Positions 1 through 4,622 of a stretch of DNA of 11,300 nt are shown piece by piece (position 1 is the first letter of the stretch; each line of letters opens with the position of its first letter). Made by a program: the position numbers and the translations under genes. The stretch comes from an uncultured Collinsella sp. (GTDB lineage: Bacteria > Actinomycetota > Coriobacteriia > Coriobacteriales > Coriobacteriaceae), in NCBI GenBank assembly GCA_902469555.1, contig CABRDB010000030.1, positions 1 to 11,300 on the forward strand, given 5' to 3'. The notes below the pieces were generated by a model. It worked only from the letters and a program-made list of their open reading frames with translations. It had not been told where the DNA came from and did no database searches.

Positions 1-79
1 AGTTTGTCGCGAGTTCCGCACGCAAAGGAAAGCACTTAATGTGCTTTCCGTCTTGCGCAGGACTGTAGAGCAGCAAACT
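1..79. repeat. Imperfect long stem-loop at left edge
   Basis: Several nested complementary blocks line up: AGTTTG at 1-6 with CAAACT at 74-79, CGCAA at 21-25 with TTGCG at 53-57, and a perfect 9-bp stem GGAAAGCAC at 27-35 with GTGCTTTCC at 41-49 closing a 5-nt TTAAT loop. There is no clean U-run after the inner stem, so it is a poor intrinsic terminator. It could be the tail of a transcript from outside the window, a structured RNA or a palindromic repeat. The stem may continue beyond the left edge, and I do not recognise an RNA family. Confidence 0.45.
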
Positions 80-120
80 TAACCCCCGCCCTCAGCCCCG
101 GAAGGCCTCCCGGATGGCCC

Positions 121-173
121 CAAAAAATTTTTCAAAAAAGTTGTTGCGCGCCGGACAGACTTCTGTGTATACT
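121..173 (+). promoter_or_regulatory. Promoter of tRNA-Asp with upstream A/T tract
   Basis: A good -10 box TATACT lies at 168-173. A TTG-containing -35 sits at about 144-149 (TTGCGC, 18-nt spacer). An overlapping TTGTTG at 141-146 would leave too long a spacer. Immediately upstream, 121-139 alternates runs of A and T in an otherwise G+C-rich region, which resembles an UP element contacting the RNA polymerase alpha subunits, as is common for stable-RNA promoters. The distance from the -10 to the mature tRNA (46 nt) implies a 5' leader removed by RNase P. Confidence 0.6.
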
Positions 174-219
174 AATCCCCGCAGCGCACGCGAGCGGAAA
201 CAAACGCGAACGTCTGCCT

Positions 220-297
<78 letters not shown>

Positions 298-305
298 ACG
301 CAATT

Positions 306-333
306 AAAGCCACGTCTTCGGACGTGGCTTTTT
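306..333 (+). terminator. Intrinsic terminator of tRNA-Asp
   Basis: An 11-bp perfect stem (306-316 with 321-331) closed by a TTCG tetraloop is followed by a run of T ending at 333. It begins 9 nt after the tRNA CCA end. This is a textbook rho-independent terminator. Confidence 0.93.
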
Positions 334-433
334 GCGTTTGATGCACTTTGTTTCGATAGAACGATCGCCCTGGTGTATCTTCGCCCAGAATCCCCGCGCC
401 TTCGGGAACGCAAGTAAAATCTAATAAGTATAT

Positions 434-480
434 CTGTCTGAACAACAGCTTTGTTGCGCAACACCTGTTCTACGAGACAG
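434..480. promoter_or_regulatory. Large dyad, possible operator of rrf2
   Basis: CTGTCTGAACA at 434-444 pairs with TGTTC at 466-470 plus AGACAG at 475-480, giving 11 bp with a 4-nt bulge (471-474). Inside it lies the 10-bp palindrome GTTGCGCAAC (453-462). The dyad ends 10 bp before the -10 box and covers where a -35 would sit, which is a good position for a repressor. It does not match the E. coli IscR consensus as I know it. Autoregulation by the Rrf2 protein is an inference. Confidence 0.4.
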
Positions 481-496
481 GGGGTTAGGTTATACT
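468..496 (+). promoter_or_regulatory. Probable promoter of rrf2-glycosylase operon
   Basis: TATACT at 491-496 is a strong -10, identical to that of the tRNA promoter in this window. The matching -35 position, 468-473 (TTCTAC, 17-nt spacer), is poor and overlaps the dyad. That suggests the promoter depends on, or is blocked by, a DNA-binding protein. Transcription would start near 503 and give a leader of about 150 nt. Confidence 0.5.
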
Positions 497-656
497 AAAT
501 TGCACTGTGCGCCGCATCTGATGCATTTCGCTCCAAGCGCGGCACTCAGTGGATATCCGATTTACCATTTGGATGTCCTGGCGGTCATTTAGCGTCTCGA
601 CACAAGCTCGGCCCCGGAGCTCGTTCGAGCTGTTCGTATTCCTTGAAAGGGGAAAA

Positions 657-1142
657 ATGGACATATCGAGGAAGACTGATTACGCCCTTCGAATGCTGGC
701 GATGCTTGCTGAGGATCCGGAGTGTTTGCTTTCTGTTCGCACCGCTGCCGAAGAGGTCAATGTCCCGTATTCGTTTGCCCGCTCGATTCAGCACGGTTTG
801 GTCCAGGCCGGTATTGTGGAGAGCCTGCGTGGCGTCCACGGTGGCATGCGTCTCAAGGTCAGTCCGGACGACGTCACTATCCGCCAGGTCGTCGAGGCCG
901 TTCAGGGTCCTATGGTTATGAACGATTGCACCGCGCCCGATGGTGACTGTGCGCGCATGGGCGCGTGCTGCTATCATCCCCTGTGGGCCGGAGCTCAGGC
1001 GTTGATGCGCGACTACCTCGATTCCGTTTCGCTCGGCGACATCGTCGCTCACCGCCAGTTCCCGGCCGTCGATCCCAAGTTCGCCGACCGCGAAGCGTTT
1101 CCCGAGTACGCCACCTGCGCGTGCGCTTACCGGGAGGAATAG
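657..1142 (+). CDS. Rrf2-family transcriptional regulator
   Basis: A 161-residue protein with the usual length and layout of Rrf2 regulators (IscR, NsrR, CymR, RsrR). The start MDISRKTDYALRML (residues 1-14) is the typical first helix. A winged helix-turn-helix follows at about 25-68, with the family's GGMRL wing near 62-66. The sensor segment carries Cys91, Cys98, Cys104 and Cys105. This resembles the three-cysteine [2Fe-2S] site of IscR, although the first gap is six residues rather than five. A CxC pair (Cys154, Cys156) sits near the C-terminus. The ATG at 657 is chosen because AAAGGGG (646-652) precedes it and the family N-terminus begins there. The glycosylase gene starts 21 bp downstream, so co-transcription is likely. 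The cysteines suggest Fe-S or redox sensing; the ligand and target genes cannot be read from sequence. Confidence 0.9.
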   Translation: MDISRKTDYALRMLAMLAEDPECLLSVRTAAEEVNVPYSFARSIQHGLVQAGIVESLRGVHGGMRLKVSPDDVTIRQVVEAVQGPMVMNDCTAPDGDCARMGACCYHPLWAGAQALMRDYLDSVSLGDIVAHRQFPAVDPKFADREAFPEYATCACAYREE

Positions 1143-1163
1143 CGCCGCATAAGGAGCATAGCC

Positions 1164-2069
1164 ATGATTCAGGACCCCTTTCGTTCGATGATTCGTTCGG
1201 AAGGGGTCCTGCGTTATCGCGACCTTCCGTGGCGCCGCACACGCGATCCGTACATCATTTGGCTTTCTGAGGTCATGCTGCAGCAAACACAGGTGCCGCG
1301 TGTGGAGGCGCGCATGCCGGTGTGGCTCGATCGTTTTCCGACTGTGCAGGCGCTTGCCCAGGCCGCGCCTTCCGATGTTTTGGACGCTTGGCAGGGCATG
1401 GGCTACAACCGACGCGCTCTGGCGCTTCACGGGGCCGCTCAGCGCGTTGTAGAGGACTGGGACGGGGAGTTTCCGCGTGAGACGCGTGACTTGGTCGCTC
1501 TGCCTGGTATTGGCCCGGCAACGGCGCAGGGTATCCGTTCGTTTGCGTTTGATCTTCCGGGCGTGTATTTGGAGACCAATGTGCGCACGGTCTTTTTGCA
1601 TCATTTCTTTCCCGATGTGCCGGCCGTTCCCGATTGCGAACTGGTGCCGCTGATCCAAGCTGCCTGTCCGGCGGTCCCCGGTGCGGCGGCGGACGAGATC
1701 GCGCCCTTTGCCGCGCCTCAAGACGATGCCGACACGCCGCGCGCGTGGTATTACGCATTGCTGGATTACGGCGCGTATCTTAAAAAGACACTGCCCAATC
1801 CGTCCAGGCGGTCGGCGGGCTATAGTCGTCAGTCCAAGTTTGAGGGCTCGCGCCGCCAAAAGCGCGCGCATATCGTGCGTATGTTGTTGGCAGCGCGCGA
1901 TGGGCAGCCGGCGGGGATTACGCTTGCTGATGCCGTGGTGGGCGTTAACGAGATGGAAGCGGCAGCCGGTCGCGGGCCGGTCGAGTGCGACTTGATCGCG
2001 GGCATTCTAGCTGACCTGGAGCGCGAGGGCTTTTGCCGAGCCGAGGACGATCGTTGGTTGAGTGTGTAG
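1164..2069 (+). CDS. MutY-like HhH-GPD DNA glycosylase lacking Fe-S cysteines
   Basis: A 301-residue relative of adenine DNA glycosylase MutY, which removes A mispaired with 8-oxoguanine. MutY hallmarks are clear: LPWR at 21-24, SEVMLQQTQV at 35-44 with catalytic Glu36, GMGY at 78-81, and the helix-hairpin-helix LPGIGPATA at 113-121. Two features depart from classical MutY. Exactly where E. coli MutY has catalytic Asp138, this protein has Glu137 (ETNVRTV). The C-x6-C-x2-C-x5-C [4Fe-4S] site expected after about residue 200 is absent, replaced by a basic NPSRRSAGYSRQSKFEGS segment (212-229). The C-terminus (about 235-301) looks like a small winged helix rather than the 8-oxoG-recognition domain. 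AAGGAG at 1151-1156 fixes the start. Similar Fe-S-less proteins probably form a subfamily, so the exact substrate is uncertain and the mutY symbol is withheld. Confidence 0.87.
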   Translation: MIQDPFRSMIRSEGVLRYRDLPWRRTRDPYIIWLSEVMLQQTQVPRVEARMPVWLDRFPTVQALAQAAPSDVLDAWQGMGYNRRALALHGAAQRVVEDWDGEFPRETRDLVALPGIGPATAQGIRSFAFDLPGVYLETNVRTVFLHHFFPDVPAVPDCELVPLIQAACPAVPGAAADEIAPFAAPQDDADTPRAWYYALLDYGAYLKKTLPNPSRRSAGYSRQSKFEGSRRQKRAHIVRMLLAARDGQPAGITLADAVVGVNEMEAAAGRGPVECDLIAGILADLEREGFCRAEDDRWLSV

Positions 2070-2183
2070 CCCGCTCAAATCTGAAGAACGGGATTGTAAG
2101 GTTTAAATTCGCGGCTTGAGGGCATCCTAAAGACAAGGTCGCTCAAAGCCTATGGGCGGCACGTGTTGAAGGGAAGTACACCT

Positions 2184-2723
2184 ATGGATTTTGAGAATTC
2201 CCAAACCAAGAAGAACCTCGAGACCGCTTTTGCCGGTGAGTCCCAGGCACACACCAAGTATCGCTACTACGCATCTAAGGCCAAGAAGGATGGCTACGTT
2301 CAGATTTCGAATATCTTTGCCGAGACGGCGGGCAACGAGTCCGAGCACGCCAAGCTGTGGTTTAAGTATCTGCACGACGGCGCCGTTCCGGGCACTCTGG
2401 ACAACCTGCGCGACGCCGCCGCGGGCGAGAACTACGAGTGGACCACGATGTACGACGAGTTCGCCAAGACCGCCGAGGAGGAGGGCTTTGCCGAGATCGC
2501 CGAGAAGTTCCGTGGTGTCGCCGCCGTCGAGAAGGCCCACGAGGAGCGCTATAACAAGCTCGTTGAGCGTATTGAATCGGGCGAGGTGTTTGAGCGTGAG
2601 GGCGTGAAGGTGTGGAAGTGCCTGAACTGCGGGCACCTGCACGTTGGTGCCGAGGCGCCTGAGGTGTGCCCGGTGTGTAACCACCCGAAGGCGTACTTTG
2701 AGGAGCAGGTGGTGAACTACTAG
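2184..2723 (+). CDS. Rubrerythrin
   Basis: A 179-residue two-domain rubrerythrin, a cytoplasmic non-heme iron peroxidase that reduces hydrogen peroxide to water using electrons from rubredoxin or NADH-linked partners. It is typical of anaerobes. The ferritin-like four-helix domain (about 1-135) shows the di-iron ligands by alignment to Desulfovibrio rubrerythrin: Glu19, Glu52 and His55 (ExxH), Glu82, Glu85, Glu116 and His119 (ExxH). The C-terminal rubredoxin-like domain binds one iron through Cys146, Cys149, Cys162 and Cys165. Length and motif spacing are normal. The ATG at 2184 is preferred over the upstream GTG at 2163 because GAAGGGAAG (2168-2176) lies correctly before it and the protein then starts as the family does. 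The gene is 114 bp after the glycosylase gene and may have its own promoter, but no convincing one is visible. A terminator inside the downstream repeat ends the unit. Confidence 0.96.
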   Translation: MDFENSQTKKNLETAFAGESQAHTKYRYYASKAKKDGYVQISNIFAETAGNESEHAKLWFKYLHDGAVPGTLDNLRDAAAGENYEWTTMYDEFAKTAEEEGFAEIAEKFRGVAAVEKAHEERYNKLVERIESGEVFEREGVKVWKCLNCGHLHVGAEAPEVCPVCNHPKAYFEEQVVNY

Positions 2724-2748
2724 CGCGTGTTGCGGGCGTGGCGCTTGA

Positions 2749-2921
2749 TGCGGAGCGCGGGGGCGGGAAATACCTTTCCCTCTCGCTCACGGCTTCGCAG
2801 AGTCGCGCGAGGCAAAGGTATTTCCCGCCCCCGCGCTCCGGCGTTGGGTTGCTGCGCGCTCGCTACAGAAAAGCTGATAAGAAGTTTGCGTGCCGCCCCT
2901 TATGGGGCGGCACGTTTTTGT
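2749..2921 (+). repeat. Hairpin-terminator repeat element, copy 1
   Basis: A 173-bp intergenic element starting 25 bp after the rubrerythrin stop. A perfect 27-bp inverted repeat (2751-2777 with 2814-2840) encloses an inner region that can pair further (CCTC at 2779-2782 with GAGG at 2809-2812, CGC at 2784-2786 with GCG at 2805-2807). A variable 26-nt spacer (2841-2866) follows, then a conserved CTGATAAGAAGTT block (2874-2886) and an intrinsic terminator (2889-2919). Copy 2 at 3654-3825 is about 86% identical by hand alignment. Open frames through it are by-products of the repeat. Each arm also contains a small local hairpin (GGGAAA at 2765-2770 with TTTCCC at 2775-2780). Confidence 0.9.
2889..2919 (+). 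terminator. Intrinsic terminator within repeat copy 1
   Basis: A perfect 11-bp G+C-rich stem (2889-2899 with 2904-2914), a TTAT loop and five T residues (2915-2919). It most likely ends the rubrerythrin transcript. It is almost identical to the terminator of copy 2, so it belongs to the repeated element rather than to a particular gene. Confidence 0.93.
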
Positions 2922-3004
2922 GGGGGCCGGTTGGGGCGGTGACGTTGCTTAGAGGGTACACTGGGTAGTGTTGGCTATTCGTTTCCTCTTGTGAGGTGTT
3001 GGTT

Positions 3005-3637
3005 ATGGGTAAGAAGTCTCGGGCTCGGGTTGCTGCGGCTGGAACTCGCAAGGATCCTGGTCGTCGGGTTGCCGAGGGTAAAAAGGCCGATCGTGCTGAG
3101 AAGGACAAGAAAGTCGGCGTGCATGCTCATCCTGAGTGGGCGCCCCATTTGAATTCGGCTAGTGAGGATTTGACTGCCAAGCTGTTCACGATGGTCGAGG
3201 TCATCTTGGGCGTGGTGCCCGTGGTGGTCATTGGCCTGTTCCTGGCCTCTAAGGATGCCACGAGCGTGGATAAGCTCACCGGGGTCTTTTCGCAGGACCC
3301 CTCGATGGTGGTCACGTTTATTTCTGCGTGCTTGCAGCCGTTTGTGGCGTACATGCTGTATATGGTCTACCGCAAATACTGCGAGGGTGATGCGGGCTTT
3401 GCCGCCGGTAACCTGATCGGTCTTTTGTGCTCCGAGATCCTACTGCTCAATATCCCGGGCGTCATCGGTATGGGCATCTTGCTGTGGCGTGTTTGGCGCA
3501 ACGTCGCCCCGCACTTTGAGAGCTGGTTGTTTGAACGCCGTGCAATGGGCGTGCTGGCAGACATCGCGGGCTCGCTCGTGATTCTAGCCTTGGCGTTTAT
3601 GTGCGCCACCGCCACCCGAGGTCTCGCGGGCATCTAA
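3005..3637 (+). CDS. Putative multi-span membrane protein of unknown function
   Basis: A 210-residue protein I do not recognise. Residues 1-37 are strongly Lys/Arg-rich and would stay in the cytoplasm or contact nucleic acid or phospholipid head groups. Four to five hydrophobic segments follow: about 63-82, 101-122, 132-150 running into 151-164, and 181-204. A WRVWRN stretch (161-166) lies between the last two. No catalytic motif, signal peptide cleavage site or transporter signature is visible. The ATG at 3005 is chosen because GAGGTG (2993-2998) sits 6 nt before it; the GTG at 2996 lies inside that ribosome binding site. The gene stands alone, bracketed by the two direct repeat copies, with a terminator on each side. 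Base composition resembles the neighbouring core genes. Confidence 0.8.
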   Translation: MGKKSRARVAAAGTRKDPGRRVAEGKKADRAEKDKKVGVHAHPEWAPHLNSASEDLTAKLFTMVEVILGVVPVVVIGLFLASKDATSVDKLTGVFSQDPSMVVTFISACLQPFVAYMLYMVYRKYCEGDAGFAAGNLIGLLCSEILLLNIPGVIGMGILLWRVWRNVAPHFESWLFERRAMGVLADIAGSLVILALAFMCATATRGLAGI

Positions 3638-3653
3638 AGCTGCCTCCACCGAC

Positions 3654-3825
3654 TGCGGAGCACGGGGCGGGGAAACACCTTTCCCTCTCGCTCACGGCTG
3701 CGCAGGTCGCGCGAGGTAAAGGTGTTTCCCTACCCTGTGCTCCGGCTTCGGGTCGTCGCGTGCTTGCTACTGAAAAACTGATAAGAAGTTAGCGTGCCGC
3801 CCCTTTTGGGTCGGCACGTTTTTGT
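3654..3825 (+). repeat. Hairpin-terminator repeat element, copy 2
   Basis: Second direct copy, starting 16 bp after the membrane protein stop. The arms are 3656-3682 and 3718-3744, again 27 nt each, with two G-U pairs and one C-A mismatch. Where the arms differ from copy 1, partners often change together: G-C at the seventh stem position becomes A-T (GAGCGC/GCGCTC to GAGCAC/GTGCTC), and T-A near the loop becomes C-G (AAATACC/GGTATTT to AAACACC/GGTGTTT). The inner loop is nearly identical between copies. The CTGATAAGAAGTT block recurs at 3778-3790 and the terminator at 3793-3823. Confidence 0.9.
3793..3823 (+). terminator. Intrinsic terminator within repeat copy 2
   Basis: A stem of 7 bp (CGTGCCG at 3793-3799 with CGGCACG at 3812-3818) plus 3 bp across one C/T mismatch, with a TTTT loop, followed by TTTTT (3819-3823). 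It probably ends the membrane protein transcript. Confidence 0.88.
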
Positions 3826-4076
3826 ATGGGGTCCCTGTCTTCACAATTTCCGTCAAGCTTTTGGTTGGATTTTGGTCAGTTGGCGTAAGGGTGGAAGGCC
3901 AAAAGATTGCTGACGAAAAAAGCTCAGAGAAAGTGCTGGTAGGGGAGTTGTTGAGCTTTTCGACAGCTTTTGAGCAAAAGAAACTTTGTGGCTATTGCCG
4001 GCGATTGCGTTGTCGCGGTCATGGCGGTGCGGGATGCTGGTCGTAAGCGTCGAATGCTCCGATTTTGGAGGCCAGC
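3826..4076 (+). other. Gene-free stretch with overlapping inverted repeats
   Basis: No coding region is supported; the frame from 3822 to 4046 lacks a ribosome binding site and resembles no protein family I know. The stretch is richer in A/T than its surroundings. AAAAGCTCA at 3918-3926 pairs with TGAGCTTTT at 3952-3960. The near-palindrome CTTTTGAGCAAAAG (3967-3980) offers competing pairings with the same T-rich arm. A weak promoter candidate is TTGAGC (3970-3975), 17 nt, TATTGC (3993-3998), which would drive the small membrane protein gene at 4077. Confidence 0.4.
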
Positions 4077-4499
4077 ATGGATCTGTTTCTTGAGACTCCG
4101 CAGCAACAAGCTGAGCGCATGCTGCGTCAGCAGCAACGACTCATGGAGATGCAAATGCAGGGGGCGGCAGCCCAGCCCCCTGCGCAAAATGCCACGCCTG
4201 TGGTTTCGCCTGCGGGCGAATCGGCACCAGAGGCCTATTCCGTACAGCAAGATTCATATGCGCAGGAGCTCGCGTTCGACAAGCGTCGTGCGCGTCGTCG
4301 CCGCGTGGGCCAGCGCCTGCGCACATTGGCGATGATCGTGCTCATCCCGCTGGGGCTTGCGGTCATCTTTCTGGCGTCGTATGCCCTCACGTGCATCCTC
4401 AACGGCGCATCGCCCAACGAGGTGCTCCAACATCTAGCGGCCCTGGGCCAGCGCCTAGGCGACGTCATAACAACCATCCGCACCGGCTGGGAGAGCTAG
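4077..4499 (+). CDS. Small single-span membrane protein, unknown function
   Basis: A 140-residue protein I do not recognise. Residues 8-28 are Gln/Met-rich and probably helical. Residues 30-60 are a Pro/Ala/Gln-rich linker. A very basic patch at 69-82 (KRRARRRRVGQRLR) precedes one transmembrane helix at about 83-108. By the positive-inside rule, the long N-terminal part is cytoplasmic and the last 30 residues face outside. The ATG at 4077 has a GGAGG ribosome binding site at 4067-4071, 5 nt upstream, so the in-frame TTG at 4065 is not needed. No signal peptide or enzyme motif is seen. The gene stands alone: a terminator lies well upstream, and the next gene follows after a 123-bp A+T-richer gap. 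Confidence 0.75.
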   Translation: MDLFLETPQQQAERMLRQQQRLMEMQMQGAAAQPPAQNATPVVSPAGESAPEAYSVQQDSYAQELAFDKRRARRRRVGQRLRTLAMIVLIPLGLAVIFLASYALTCILNGASPNEVLQHLAALGQRLGDVITTIRTGWES

Positions 4500-4564
4500 C
4501 GTTTGTAACATTAGGACTTCTAGGGTGTAGGGATTATCGCCACGAGCGGAATTCTTGCATCCTG

Positions 4565-4592
4565 TTGGTCCTGTCGTGCGACTGAATAGTAT
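4565..4592 (+). promoter_or_regulatory. Candidate promoter of the NTase-HTH cassette
   Basis: TTGGTC at 4565-4570 and TAGTAT at 4587-4592, spaced by 16 nt, are a plausible -35/-10 pair. TATTAT at 4590-4595 is an alternative -10. Both -10 candidates overlap the inverted repeat at 4590-4610, as expected for an autoregulated cassette. The match to consensus is modest. Confidence 0.4.
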
Positions 4593-4610
4593 TATTGAAG
4601 TTGAATAATA
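4590..4610. promoter_or_regulatory. A+T-rich inverted repeat, candidate operator
   Basis: TATTATT (4590-4596) and AATAATA (4604-4610) form perfect 7-bp arms around a 7-nt centre. The repeat overlaps the likely -10 and ends 12 bp before the ATG of the nucleotidyltransferase. It is a natural binding site for the HTH protein encoded by the second gene; this is inferred from position only. Confidence 0.5.
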
Positions 4611-4622
4611 ATAGGATTTGTT

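Larger units (their letters stand above)
334..656 (+). other. Gene-free stretch upstream of the Rrf2 gene
   Basis: No convincing gene lies here. The reading frame that runs into the Rrf2 gene from 549 has no ribosome binding site and encodes an Arg/Ser-rich sequence unlike any Rrf2 N-terminus. The stretch holds a 47-bp imperfect dyad (434-480), a -10 box (491-496) and a probable leader of about 150 nt. The leader has a hairpin at 551-578 (GGATATCC with GGATGTCC, 12-nt loop) and mutually exclusive AGCTC/GAGCT pairings at 605-631, just before the ribosome binding site. Confidence 0.6.

Noticed and set aside
1..79. A signal recognition particle or tmRNA gene at the left edge
   Set aside because: The terminal loop is TTAAT rather than the SRP GGAA-type loop, and none of the conserved SRP or tmRNA segments is present.
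549..656. A 36-residue N-terminal extension of the Rrf2 protein
   Set aside because: The family N-terminus begins exactly at 657 after a good ribosome binding site, and the extension would start in a hairpin region without one.
585..1871. A 428-codon open frame on the - strand opposite rrf2 and the glycosylase
   Set aside because: It is antisense to two genes with clear family motifs, is Arg/His-rich with no recognisable domain, and is open only because of the G+C-rich third positions of the real genes.
2727..2968. Short + strand frames across repeat copy 1, partly matching a frame across copy 2 at the peptide level
   Set aside because: The shared peptide (for example ATEKLIRS) follows from the shared DNA. 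Changes between copies preserve base pairing rather than reading frame, and no ribosome binding site is present.
2749..3825. A CRISPR array or a transposon with terminal inverted repeats
   Set aside because: There are only two copies 905 bp apart, each an internal palindrome in direct orientation. There are no regular spacers, no transposase in between and no evident target-site duplication.
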